Positions 31,987-42,394 of a stretch of DNA of 64,000 nucleotides are shown here, piece after piece; within the stretch, counting starts at the first letter, position 1; every line of letters starts with the position of its first letter. Where the stretch lies: contig NC_092365.1 in assembly GCF_030848805.1 (NCBI RefSeq), positions 8,742,001 through 8,806,000 on the forward strand, given 5' to 3'. Position numbers and translations under genes: made by a program. Source of the DNA: Temnothorax longispinosus. Lineage: Eukaryota > Arthropoda > Insecta > Hymenoptera > Formicidae. The notes below the pieces were generated by a model. It did not search any database. It was not told the DNA's origin and saw only the letters and a list, made by a program, of their open reading frames with translations.

Positions 31987-32199
31987 TCAATCGGCGACGT
32001 GTCGTTCGGCGAGCTCGCCGGTTTGCGAATACGCGACGTCGTGCTCGCGGCACGCCGCGTCCAACGGATTGATGCCTTTATCGCCGCGCGCTAGTCTCTT
32101 CGCTAGACGCGTACCGGGTCCGCAAAACTGATAGCCGGGTATATGCAGCTCGAAAGGAAGAGCGTTTATCGCGCGATTGAGTAGACCAGCGCCGCGCAT
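31987..32199 (-). pseudogene. PLA2-like minor virion protein, cut by an in-frame TGA
   Basis: The frame opens with MRGAGLLNRAINALPFELH and then shows GYQFCGPGTRL and DAACREHDVAY. The GPG calcium loop and HDxxY active-site motif are those of parvovirus-type phospholipase A2 domains, which help particles leave endosomes. The frame ends in TGA at 31987, but the same frame resumes directly with a basic helical segment that belongs to this family, so the stop is probably a later mutation. The gene lies between the small unknown gene and the protease, all on the minus strand. Confidence 0.8.
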
Positions 32200-32236
32200 T
32201 CGGTCGCGGTTGCGAGAGGGTTTTTTTTCCTCTTTT

Positions 32237-32554
32237 TTAATTCAAACGGAAACGTTTCGACGACTCACCGTTTGGAGTGAGCGCGCGGTTGCACTCGTAG
32301 CAATCCTTGACGAGCGGCGGTGGACCGTTTATGTGCGTTCGCTGCCACGGACGATTGTAATGTTCCATAGACGAGCGATATCTCTGCACCTCGAGATCCG
32401 CTTTTATATTTTCGGGCAAACGGTCCCACACCAAGTGCACATATTCTCCAAATTTACGCAACAGAACGATCTTCGGAACGAATTCCAGCTCCTCGGCGGT
32501 CAAATCGAGAATATCGCGCCTGTCCGTCAGTATCATGGGAAACATCTCAATCAC
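32237..32554 (-). CDS. Small conserved Polinton protein, unknown function
   Basis: An intact 105-residue frame starts MIEMFPMILTDRRDILDL and continues FVPKIVLLRKFGEYVHLVWD, then HYNRPWQRTHINGPPPLVKD and CYECN. I recognise this as a small protein that recurs in insect Polintons between the PLA2-like gene and other minus-strand genes. The role is not known. CxxC near the end might bind zinc if paired. The frame has no obvious damage. Confidence 0.7.
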   Translation of the reverse strand: MIEMFPMILTDRRDILDLTAEELEFVPKIVLLRKFGEYVHLVWDRLPENIKADLEVQRYRSSMEHYNRPWQRTHINGPPPLVKDCYECNRALTPNGESSKRFRLN

Positions 32555-32840
32555 CGATGCGCGCGAACGATTCGTTGCTTCTTAGATCGAATTTCTACGG
32601 ATACAGCGACACGCTCGCGCTACTTATACCTACGCGCGAAGCGTCTGCGCACGCGCGACGAAACAAAACGACGTCCGTGCTCCGCTCTCCCTACCCCGGC
32701 GCTCGGGAGCTCATCGCGAACGAGCGCGCGCTTGAGGAAAAAACCGAGAGAGAGAAAGAAAAGGCACAATGCGATTCGTGCGACAGTCGGTGACGATAGG
32801 AGTCTCGAATGCGGATCGCAAAACGCTGACAAGGTAGGGC

Positions 32841-33480
32841 GTGACCGAGGGAGGAAGCGGAAAATCGCGCAGACACGGTCCTTTTTTACCGAACGTCGTA
32901 CGTTGCATCATCTGCGATCCCTCTAACTGGGGTAAGACAAACGTTCTGGTAAGTCTGCTGGAACAGCCGCACGGTCTTCGTTTCGAGAACGTATACGTGT
33001 ACTCGAAATCTCTGCAACAACCGAAGTATCGATATCTCGAACGATTGTTCGAGCCTATGGACGAGAACCTATCACGTGTTTGCCGACAATCGCGACGTCG
33101 TTCCGCCCGACGAGGCGCTTCCCGACTCGGTCTTCGTCTTTGATGATGTGGCCTGCGACAAGCAGGACAGAATGAGGGAGTACTTTTCTATGGGTCGACA
33201 TTCGAATATCGATTGCTTCTACCTCTGTCAGACGTACGCCAAAATACCGAAACATCTCGTGCGCGATAACGCAAATCTGTTGATCCTGTTCAGGCAGGAC
33301 GGCACCAATCTGCGACACATGTACGACGATCACGTGAACATCGATATGTCGTACGACGAGTTTCGCGCCTTTTGTCGCGAGTGTTGGCGACGCACCTACG
33401 GTTTCGCCGTGATAGACAAGGACAGCGCGTTGCGAGGTGGACGGTACAGACGGGGGTTCCACGACTTCGCCGTGCTGTAG
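32841..33480 (+). pseudogene. Polinton packaging ATPase (A32/FtsK-HerA type), frameshifted
   Basis: The N-terminal frame has NVVRCIICDPSNWGKTNVLV, a P-loop in which the usual first Gly is Asp and a Cys is Trp, then RFENVYVYSKSLQQPKYRYL. The second frame, from about 33070, has SVFVFDDVACDKQ (Walker B), YFSMGRHSNIDCFYLCQTYA and NANLLILFRQDGTNL. This is the ATPase that would drive DNA into the capsid. The frame change near 33065 and the altered P-loop both argue that it is inactive. No ATG is obvious near the start; the region before 32841 is GC-rich. The gene faces right, opposite to the capsid genes. Confidence 0.88.
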
Positions 33481-33514
33481 AGCCGATCAGTACGCTTCGC
33501 CGAACGACGCGAGT

Positions 33515-34680
33515 ATGAGCGCGATCGCGGGAGAGAATACCGCGCGAGAAATAGCCAAAACGCGCGCTTCGATTCGCAGGAAGTACGCCGCTCTCAGGGC
33601 CGAAAAATGGTGAGCGAGATCGCTCTGGAAAAGAGGTACGAACCTATCGTCAAACCTCTGAAACGGCTCGCCGATAACGTGGAACGTAGGGGTAAAAAAC
33701 CGGGCAAGATTGACGACGACGACGACGGTGGCGGTAGTCATACGCTCGCGAGAAAAGTGAAAGCGACGAAAAGAGCGAAGAAGGATAGCGAGAACGGCGA
33801 CGACGACGATGCTGGCGCCGACCTGGAGCGCGATTACGGGGAGGACAACGACGACGTATTCACGCCAATCAGGACAACCACGACAGCGGAAAAAAAAGAG
33901 TCGCGTCTAGCACGGCTGAGTTCGGCTCCCGCGACAACGGCCGTGATGAGCTCTACGCCAATCCGCGCCGATTCGGTCCAGTTTTTGCTCAGAGAACGCG
34001 AAATCGTCTCGGAGACGACGACTCCACCTTCCACGTTGGAGAAGTCCGTCAGGAAATCTTTGAGTACGGCGGAAGGTCGTGACGCTCTGAATAGCCAACT
34101 AGGACCGTTAGGGCGGGAATACTTGGGGGCTCTTCTGGGCGGTGACAAAAACAAGGAGATCGACACTGTTTACGGAGTGCATTTCGGCGAGAAAGGCACG
34201 ATGCTGGGTAACAAGCGATTCGACGTGAACGCGGATGACTCCATGGTCATCGACGGTGTACGGTACAAGGGCACGCGCGGCCTGTACGAGTTGATTTTTA
34301 TGGGAAAACCCGACGCTAAAATCTACACGGACAAGGATAAACTAACGTACAGGAGTATACTTTTCTCCACCAGCGCTCACAAACGTGGCAGCAAAGCCGA
34401 CAATCCCGTCAAGAGTAACAAGGGACCGTAATACAAAAATATAATAGCGCCGCTCGTAAACCTGTCTCACAGAGTTGGAACTACGAAAGGTGCCGGGCTA
34501 CTGTCGGCCATGCGACTGACCGACAACGCGATCGATTACGTTCACTGGGACGATCCCAACGAGCTGGTCGATCGACTTCGACTGCTAGACGCCTCTCGTC
34601 GGGCTGGCTACAACGCTCACGACAACGAAATCCTGTCGATAATCGAGGAACTTCGCGAGGCCGGTTTTGTCATAAATTGA
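33515..34680 (+). pseudogene. Conserved Polinton virion-associated protein, broken twice
   Basis: An ATG at 33515 opens a basic helical segment (AREIAKTRASIRRKYAALRA). In an A-run at about 33603 the frame changes, and from 33607 there are KPLKRLADN, acidic and low-complexity stretches, then the conserved core DTVYGVHFGEKGTMLG, DGVRYKGTRGLYELIF and YRSILFSTSAHK. A TAA at 34429-34431 interrupts it; the same frame continues as NIIAPLVNLSHRVG and LVDRLRLLDASRRAGYNAHD to a TGA at 34678. I know this core from many insect Polintons. Its role is unknown. It lies just before the fibre-like gene. Confidence 0.72.
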
Positions 34681-34736
34681 TCGGTCGCGTCGATCGCGAC
34701 GGCAGTACGAATCGCGCGCTCTCCCGCGCCTCCGCG

Positions 34737-35876
34737 ATGTCCGTGAACAAGTTCGGCATGTCTCTGACAAATTGGAGCAACGGTGACGGAATCGACGGTG
34801 CGTCCACGGTGAGATTACGCTCGTCGATCGAGTCCCTGCGCAATTACGCGCGCAACAACGCGCTCTTCATGAGCGAAGATTTCTACGACGCGATGGAGCG
34901 CAAGATACGGCGGGTGGCCGCGCCGGAGATCGACACCGACGCGACGAACAAGAGCTTCGTCGAGGACGCGATCGAACGATCGAAGAGAAGCGCAACCAAA
35001 GAATTGAAAGGCGAGATAGCGGCGGTGAAGAACGACGCGCTCCTCTCCAATCGGGACTCTTACGACGCGAGGGAGCGCCGGATACGGCGGGTAGCCGCGC
35101 CGGAGATCGGCACCGACGCGACGAACAAGAGCTACGTAGAGGGCGCGATCGGGCAGCTCAAGAGCGTCGTGATCGAAGAGATCAAAAAGAACGACGCGAC
35201 ATTGAAAGGCGGAATCGCGACGCTGAAGAACGACGCGCTCCGTTTAAGTCAGGGCTTTTACCACGCGGGGGAACGCAAGATACGAGGGGTAGCCGCGACG
35301 GAGTTCGGCACCGACGCGACGAACAAGAGCTACGTAGAGGGCGCGATCGGGCAGCTCAAGAGCGTCGTGACCGATGAGATTAGGAAGAACGACGCGCTCC
35401 GTTTGAACGAGGATTCCTACGACGCGTCGGAGCGCAAGATACGACGCGTGGCCGCGCCGGATATCGGTACCGACGCGACGAACAAGAGTTACGTAGAGGA
35501 CGCGATCGAACGGTTCAAGAGTGCCGTGATCGAAGAGATCGAGAACAAGAACACCGTCGATCGAGAGTTCAAAGGCGTCATCGTGACAAACGCGAACCAA
35601 GGTGTAAGAGACGAAATCGCGACGTTGCGAAACGATGCGCTTCTCTTGCGTGAAAATTCCTACGACGTGTCGGAGCGCAAGATACGACGCGTGGCCGCGC
35701 CGGAGGTAGGCACCGACGCGACGAACATGAGCTACGTCGAAGGAGCGATCGCGGAGCTCAGAAAGACTTTAAGTGATGCGATAAAAGAAGAGTTTGTTGT
35801 TGTGAAAAGTACCGTAGATAAGCACGAGGTTGAAATCATCGCAATTAAGACTGTTTTACAGCTTCTTAAACAATGA
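34737..35876 (+). CDS. Fibre-like protein with five collar repeats
   Basis: The open frame runs to 35876; the likely start is the ATG at 34737 (MSVNKFGMSLTNW). Five copies of a roughly 25-residue unit, RKIRRVAAPEIGTDATNKSY and variants, occur at about 34895, 35073, 35272, 35430 and 35673, separated by 40-60 residues of predicted coiled coil. Units of the form V..P....DA.NK.YV are typical of trimeric phage and viral tail-fibre shafts and collars. A receptor-binding or spike role in the virion is therefore plausible but not shown. The last 40 residues form a coiled coil. The stop overlaps the integrase start as ATGA. Confidence 0.65.
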   Translation: MSVNKFGMSLTNWSNGDGIDGASTVRLRSSIESLRNYARNNALFMSEDFYDAMERKIRRVAAPEIDTDATNKSFVEDAIERSKRSATKELKGEIAAVKNDALLSNRDSYDARERRIRRVAAPEIGTDATNKSYVEGAIGQLKSVVIEEIKKNDATLKGGIATLKNDALRLSQGFYHAGERKIRGVAATEFGTDATNKSYVEGAIGQLKSVVTDEIRKNDALRLNEDSYDASERKIRRVAAPDIGTDATNKSYVEDAIERFKSAVIEEIENKNTVDREFKGVIVTNANQGVRDEIATLRNDALLLRENSYDVSERKIRRVAAPEVGTDATNMSYVEGAIAELRKTLSDAIKEEFVVVKSTVDKHEVEIIAIKTVLQLLKQ

Positions 35877-36838
35877 GCGTGGAAAAACGAAGACTCGTGG
35901 AGGAATTGCACGCACCGGCGCGAAAAAACTTTCCACGCCGCCGCGTCGTGGTGCGCGGTTACGACGACCTGTGGCAGGCCGACGTGGTCGAAATGCGTCC
36001 CTATTCGCGCGAAAACGCCGGCCACAATTACATTTTGACGGTCATCGATGTGCTGAGCAAGTACGCCTGGACGATCCCGCTCAAGAGTAAGAGCGGAAAG
36101 GAGGTCACGACGGCTCTTCGAAAGATCTTTCGCGATGACGCGCGACACTCTAGGAATCTGCAAACGGACAAAGAAAAGGAATTCTACAACGCCGACGCGC
36201 GCACAGTCTTCGACGCGCACAAGGTGAATCACTACTCCACGTATTCGGTGATGAAAGCTTCGGTGGTGGAGAGATTCAATCGCACGTTGAAAAACGACAT
36301 GTGGAAGCTCTTCACGCTCCAGGGATCGTACAGGTGGATAGGTTCGCTGCCGCGCCTCTTGTCGAATTACAATCGTCGCAGACACAGAACGATCGGAATG
36401 CGTCCGGTGGACGTGACGCCTGCCGTCGCCGAAAAACAGCTGCGCACGGTGTACAGTCGCGCGAAGATTGCCGCGCCGGCGAGATTTCGAGTCGACGATC
36501 CGGTGCGCGTGAGCAAATTCAAAACGATCTTCGAAAAAGGCTACACTCCCAATTGGACCACAGAGATCTTTCGCATAGCCAAAGTACAAAGGACCAATCC
36601 TGTTACGTATCTGCTGAAAGACATTCGCGGAGAAGCGATAGCCGGAGGATTCTACGAACACGAGTTGCTACGCGTCTCCAATCCCGACGTCTATCTCATG
36701 GAAAAAGTCCTGCGTAAGCGCGGCAATCGAGCGTACGTGAAGTGGCTAGGAATGGACAGTTCGCACAATTCGTGGATAGATAAGGCGTCTGTGTTGCAAC
36801 AGAAAATAATTAGACATTTGTGGACACGCGCAACGTAA
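35873..36838 (+). CDS. Polinton integrase with chromodomain
   Basis: This 321-residue intact frame encodes a retroviral-type integrase. The catalytic residues are Asp in LWQADVVEM, Asp in NLQTDKEKEF and Glu in SVVERFNRTLK. YNRRRHRTIGMRPVDVTP, the usual region after the core, is also present. The C-terminal part includes VYLMEKVLRKRGNRAYVKWL, a chromodomain that may steer insertion to certain chromatin. It would insert the linear element into host DNA and make the 6-bp target duplication. The start overlaps the stop of the fibre-like gene by four bases. The length and motifs look normal for Polintons. Confidence 0.94.
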   Translation: MSVEKRRLVEELHAPARKNFPRRRVVVRGYDDLWQADVVEMRPYSRENAGHNYILTVIDVLSKYAWTIPLKSKSGKEVTTALRKIFRDDARHSRNLQTDKEKEFYNADARTVFDAHKVNHYSTYSVMKASVVERFNRTLKNDMWKLFTLQGSYRWIGSLPRLLSNYNRRRHRTIGMRPVDVTPAVAEKQLRTVYSRAKIAAPARFRVDDPVRVSKFKTIFEKGYTPNWTTEIFRIAKVQRTNPVTYLLKDIRGEAIAGGFYEHELLRVSNPDVYLMEKVLRKRGNRAYVKWLGMDSSHNSWIDKASVLQQKIIRHLWTRAT

Positions 36839-36945
36839 TGTACTTTATTATTAATAAAAGTTTACACATTTATTGGTTTGTTTCTTACGTGTTATTAATT
36901 TTGTACAATAAAACAATTTTAGAAAGCCTATAATATTGTTTCTTT

Positions 36946-39900
36946 TTACAGCGGTATTCCGTAATGTCCCCACGGAAGCGTTTTCTCGCTGTCCAACGTC
37001 ACGTATCGCTTATCGTCGAGCGGACTGAGAGCTAGTTTTTGCTCCGACACTGTGTAAACCTCGTGCAACGTCGAGCGTATGCACGACTGGCGCGTCTTCA
37101 GCTCGCGCGCGTTTCGCAGACACGCCACGTAATCCTCGAACGTGATCTTTTTCGCGACTACGTTCCTTTTAACACCCTTTATTCTCCTGGTGTCGTCGCG
37201 TCCGAATACCTTGTAAGTGTACATCTTCGCTCTGAGACCCACGAACTCCGTCATGATCGCGCCGTTGTTCTCGTCCTTCATCAGACCGGACACCTTCTTG
37301 TTGACGCGCGGCATACCGTGCGCGTTATTCTCCGCGTAATCGCTCGTGTCGAACCTGTCTATGTTGCGTCTCATAAGCTCGTACGCGTCTTCGCACTCCA
37401 GCGAATAGATCAGACTATCGGTATCCGTGTAAGCAATTCGACACCGGTTACCATACAACGGCACCATGTAGTCGTAGTGAAACTCGTAGAGACGTGTCTT
37501 GGATATCTCGAGAATAGACATACCTAAGTAGACCGGCTTGTTGAATTTTACCTTGAGCTTCCGCAGCTCGATCGCCACCAGATTCTCCGAGAAGACGCTC
37601 CTGCTGTGAAAGTTCGGCCTACCGATCAACGCCTCCGCGCCGTACCTCCCGTCCCATCGCGTCACGAGACGCACGTCCACGTGATCACGCACGTTCTCCA
37701 TTGTTTTGCCGAAGACGGCATTGTTCATCAGTTTGTACAAATTCCGTTGGAACTCGTTGCTCGCGCGCGTCCTGAACGTCGTGTTCAGCTCGATGTACCC
37801 GCGAAGCCACGGTGACTGGGCGAATCGCAGCACTCGACAAACGCGCGTCAGACGCAAACCGAGTCGCAGACATTGCTGCAGGTTTCGATAGTGCGTCACG
37901 TAGCGCGATTTGTCGTAGAGAGTAGCGAGCAGTTTCTCCTGCCACTTACCGGGCGGTTTATCGCGCGTCGGGCACAGCGGCAGGTCCGCGTGGGCGTCGT
38001 GCAGGTCCCGCGGATACTCGAGATCCACTTCCAGAATGTAACCGACGTCGCTGTCCGTCGGCACGGTCGTCACGTCAAAATTCTCAGGGTCGTCGAGCCA
38101 CTTCGCGTACGGTAGCGATTGGCACATAGCCCAGCCGTACAGATTGTTCACGTCGTAATACATGAGATACGTAGTGGGCTGGGACGAGTCGTACGTCGGT
38201 ACGTGCCTGTTGTTGGATCGCGCGTACCTGAGCGAACATTGACTGAGGCCGCCGCGTATTCCGCGTTCCACGAACATCGCCATGTCGATGTCGGTGAGCA
38301 GTTCGAAACGCACGCCGGTGTACCTCAGCATGGCGTCCCACGTGTACCCTGGCAACGTGTAATAATGCGCGGGATCAAGCCCATAACTCGCTGAACACGC
38401 GTCCCGAAAATTTTCAAATATATCCGCCAAAAGAAGCACGTCGGTCTTGAGATACAGATCACTGTACTCGCCGAGATCTCGCACGCGAAAACGTCGCCAA
38501 ACCCTCGTCGCGTGCTCGTAGTCTCTCTCGCTCGCTGTCTCGTCGGTCAGGGAGCTGTAAAAGACCTCGCGCGGCGGAAGCTCGGTCTCCCGCAGTTTGT
38601 CCACGCTGTCGACGTACTCGTACGGAAATACTCCTTTGCGAGTGAGCAGATCGAGATTCTCCGTGCTCAAATCCGCGTGCTCCGAGCGCGTTATTCTCAG
38701 CTTGTCCTTGTCCAGATAGGACGCCAAGGTTTCGATACTCGCGGCTAAAAATTTATACGAGTCTACGAATCGAAGCTTCACGAATCGATTCCAACTTCCG
38801 TCCGTTTGCGTCTCTCTAACGGTCTTCGAGAAAGATATGTAATTTTCCTTTGTAAGCGGTAGGAGATCGACCCCACATTCAAAATCGTTCGCGATTTTTT
38901 CGATGACAAAGTGCGCGTCGTAACCTGACAGATTGTGGAAGAACACGGGAATTACGTACACGTTTCTGTAATTCAGATTACAACGAGAATGCGCCGGACC
39001 TCTGTAGCGTCTGTTTAGATTACAGTGATCTCGCATGCGCTTCTACTCGGGTTGGAACGCTTTCTGGCACACGTGACAATGCGTCGCGCGCTGAAATTCG
39101 AGTTTCTCGTCCTCCGTAAGTTCTACCATCGATATATTAGTGGAGAATTTAATCTTAGCGTGACGTGCGAGAACGCGAAGCTCGTTCACAAACCACGAAA
39201 CGCAGTCCTCGCCGCGACGATATCCGTACGTAGATACGGTATCGTCGTAGGTGCAGCACAGATAGTAGCCCAGGCTGAACGGTACGTGACGCTGATAGGC
39301 GTATCTTTCCGTTCTTGCGCTCCCTTCGGCATTCTCCCTCTCCCGGTGTTCGAGAAGACACTCTAGATCCGCGTACACCACGAAGGGGAGTCGCTCCTTT
39401 CTGTCGTGATTGTCGAACGACAGCCACTTGTCGTCCTCGGTCGGAAAAACGATGGCGCAGTTGTTCATTCGGCCGCAGTCGACGCTGTGAGCGGTCAACT
39501 TTTCTTGCGTATAGAAATAGTGTAGACCTCTGCGAAATAACGTGCGTGCGATTACTATGTGTATATGTAAAATAACATCGCGTCGTTTCCCTGTTTTTCC
39601 GGATTTTTTACTTACCGATCGCAAACGTACTTTGCACACCGGCTTACGGTCAATTGCGAACTCAACAATTGCGCCAGATTTTTTATCCAGGCGAAATGGC
39701 CCCTGTTGACACCGCGTGTCAACGTGTCTATCCCTCTTATAGTCGGTTAACCGCAGAGGGACGATCGCGTTGTCGTCGGCGCCCCGTCCGAACCTAATCT
39801 TTTTTTCAATTCCTTCCCGAGTTGTAAATACGTTGATCGACACGTTGTTCTGACGTTCGAACTTTCCGATCTGTTTAAGATCTATGGGAAACTTGATCCC

Positions 39901-40743
39901 GTCGAGATTCAGCACCGTCGCGTAATCGGGATACGAGCCGCATCGTTCCGCGTTGTGCTTGGCGGGATACAGAGCCGCGACCACCGCACGCGCGAAACAC
40001 GTGTCATTCTCCGACAGCACGTTGACCGCCTTTTTAACTCTTATACCTAGCGGTATCTTCATCCAGCATCCCACGCGCATGGGATTACACTTGTTCACGT
40101 TCACCAATAGGTTCAGTATTCGCGACAACGCCCATCCGCTGTCGCGTTCCTGAAATTCGTCTAACGCCGCTAGAATCGCGTCGCGCACGTGCCTATCGTA
40201 CCACTCGTCCAGATCGGACCCTGGGAGGAGCTGTTCGTTCCGCGTAGCGATACTCTTCACATCAGTCTTAACGTCCGCTACGAATTCCCCATTGAATATG
40301 ACATTGACCTTCAAACACCCGTGCCTGGTCATATTATCCCGCACTTTTTCAAGCACGGTGCCCTTCGCATCGTCGAGAAATTGCGCGGGTTCGATGTACG
40401 TTGAGTTCGTCACAGCGCTGATTAGTACGCGACTTTGGAACGCCGTATCGATCTCGACCCACGAAAATCCTCTGTCGACGCTGCTACCGCCGCCTCCACC
40501 GTCCAAACCGGCACCTACGGCGCGTTCGAATCGTCGACGCAGATCCTCCCTCGAACCTTCCAATCGCGCTATTAGAGCCACCAGAGCAGTCACGGCTCCC
40601 GTCTTTTCCCGCTTTCCAGAGCGTTTGACTCGACACCTCTCTCGCAAGAGCCGGAGACACTCGTCGCATCGTCGTCTCCACGCGCGGTACCCGTCCGCGT
40701 CGCGAACGTCCGCGGCGAGCAACTCGTCGCACTGTTTCCGCAT
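36946..40743 (-). pseudogene. Protein-primed DNA polymerase B, one in-frame stop
   Basis: This gene of about 1,265 codons would copy the element by protein-primed synthesis. The exonuclease motifs are YADLEC (ExoI), FFHNLSGYDAHFV (ExoII) and YLKTDVLLLADIF (ExoIII). The polymerase motifs are YYDVNNLYGWAM, LYKLMNNAVFGKTMENVR and YTDTDSLIY. The order and spacing match Polinton polB. A TAG at 39040-39042, between a CHVCQKAF zinc-ribbon-like segment and its partner NCxxDHC-type region, stops translation, while the frame is otherwise unchanged. The frame stays open upstream of 40743 for about 40 codons without an ATG, so the start is uncertain. It converges on the integrase gene. Confidence 0.93.
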
Positions 40744-40869
40744 CGCATCCAGAAGGGTCCTCCACCGTCGGGAACGTTGAATTTCACTTGATCGAAAAGA
40801 CGACGAGACCTGGTGGTTTGAATCCGACGTATCCTCTCTCCTCCATCCACCGTCTCAAAATAAAGATAA

Positions 40870-41560
40870 TACTCGAGCGGTAGGCAGCGCATATAATCGT
40901 TCGCCCTAAGGGAGTTTGCCGCTGTCGTCTCTATCCACGCTCGCTCGCGAGTAGTTTGCTCTCCGATCTCTCTCCGCAGATGATGGGTAGCCAGATTCCA
41001 TCGCGCGTCCTCCTTCACCACGCACACGCGTGTGACGACAACGGTGTTTCGACTCTCGTCAATTCGTCGTCCGAATTGGATGAAAACTTGGGCATGGGCT
41101 TGCGACAGCGCAGTTCGTCGTCCGAATCCTCGGACGAGAGATAATGGTGATCGTTCATTCGCGAGTACGCATCACTAATACCGCAATAGCGCCGCTAACG
41201 CGTCTAAATCAATTAGACGTTAAATTCTCCACCGTCCTCTCTACCATCCTCTATTCTTGTCAAATATATATGGCACGTTCAATTTTCCACCGTCCTCTCT
41301 ACCATCCTCTACTCTTTTCAAATATATATGACAATAGAAAAACCTCCGGTTCGATTGGCGATCGACGATTCCGATTTCCCGACGAATCAGATATCTCGTT
41401 ACGTCGACTCTCCACAAATCCGATCTGCAACAATTCCTCATGAGCGGTTCGCTGATTTTCACGATCGGTTTCCTGATTTTAGGATTGAACACCGGTTTGC
41501 AAAGTTCTACGTACTCGTCGCTCATGTCGCGTTAAAAAGAAAAAAACAACAGTAACTTAT
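40870..41560. other. Region upstream of polB
   Basis: Open but unremarkable frames are present, including 94 codons on the minus strand at 41241-41525. A near-exact direct repeat CACCGTCCTCTCTACCATCC occurs at about 41230 and 41290. No domain is recognisable. It may hold the polymerase promoter. Confidence 0.35.
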
Positions 41561-41849
41561 CCCGTTCCAATGCGCTTTACTCTGTCGCGCCAATTCAATT
41601 TATACTCGTTTGTTATCTCAACGGAGGATGTACCTACCGGGATACGCCCTTCCGGGAAGGGGACATCCGCCACAAAAGGAGGAACTGACAAGAGCGACCT
41701 CGAACGAGTCCAAACGCGCGCGAGCGCAAAAAAATATAATCGCGATGACGCGCGAATCGGGTCGGACCAAGATAGTACTCGCGTCTCTCTTTCTTGAGAA
41801 GCCTCATCCTCGCGCGCGAACGTTCTCTCTCTCGCGCCGCGATTGGTGG

Positions 41850-42388
41850 AGCGGGACGCGCGATTTCCGCGCGCGGTCGATAACGCGGTCGACAACGCGG
41901 TGACGAATCGGGGCGGATTTCCGCCGCGACCGATAACGCGATCGATAACGCGGTGACGAATCGGGCCGGATTTCCGCGCGCGACCAATAACGCGGTCGAT
42001 AACGCGGATCCGCCGATCCGAGCGCCCCCTCGGAGCGTCCGCGTTCGACGATCCCCCACCCTTCATCCCGGTGCCAACGTTGCGGCGCGAAATTCCCCAT
42101 CACCCGCCTAGGGAATTTACATCATTCAGGTTACTGCAAAATATTGTCATCTGATTGGACAGCCTCGAGTTTGTTCTCAAATCTGATTGGACAGCGATAA
42201 AAACTTGTCCAGTTACTAGTAAATCGCGTGGGGAATTTTCCCCCCGCAGTTCCCCTTCTCCGATGAACCTATACCCTTTCCCTCGACCCCCTCGCCCATC
42301 TCTTATGGCGTTCCCCCCGCGTGCGCGCGGCCCGCCCCGCTTCCCCCCGGAGGTACCTGAGCTCCGATGTATAGTCTCTTCAACTACT
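41850..42388 (-). repeat. Polinton right terminal inverted repeat and inner GC repeats
   Basis: Bases 41938-42388 mirror the left terminal repeat. Just inside, 41855-41990 holds several diverged copies of a TTTCCGCGCGCGACC-AATAACGCGGTCGAT-type unit of about 50 bp, so this end has more copies of the palindromic unit than the left one. Confidence 0.88.
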
Positions 42389-42394
42389 GACGAG

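Larger units (their letters stand above)
16781..42394. mobile_element. Polinton/Maverick DNA transposon, 25.6 kb
   Basis: The element runs from AGTAGTTGAAGAG at 16787 to the reverse complement ending at 42388. The AG terminus and the 6-bp flanks (GGCGAG at 16781-16786, GACGAG at 42389-42394, one mismatch) fit Polintons. Inside lie protein-primed DNA polymerase B, a retroviral-type integrase, packaging ATPase, adenain-like protease and capsid proteins, the set shared with adenovirus-like and virophage-like viruses. Cargo genes occupy the left 4 kb. A foldback element plus a Tc1-like element add 5.8 kb at 21847-27674. Many genes have one frameshift or stop, so this copy is inactive. Confidence 0.95.

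Noticed and set aside
31352..32131. A 259-codon plus-strand frame
   Set aside because: It is antisense to the protease and PLA2-like genes, which have catalytic motifs; the plus frame has none.
35732..36661. A 309-codon minus-strand frame
   Set aside because: It is a GC-rich shadow of the intact integrase on the plus strand.
39040..39042. Possible stop-codon readthrough or recoding across the Polinton
   Set aside because: The three in-frame stops are of three different types and coexist with frameshifts, so decay explains them better than recoding.
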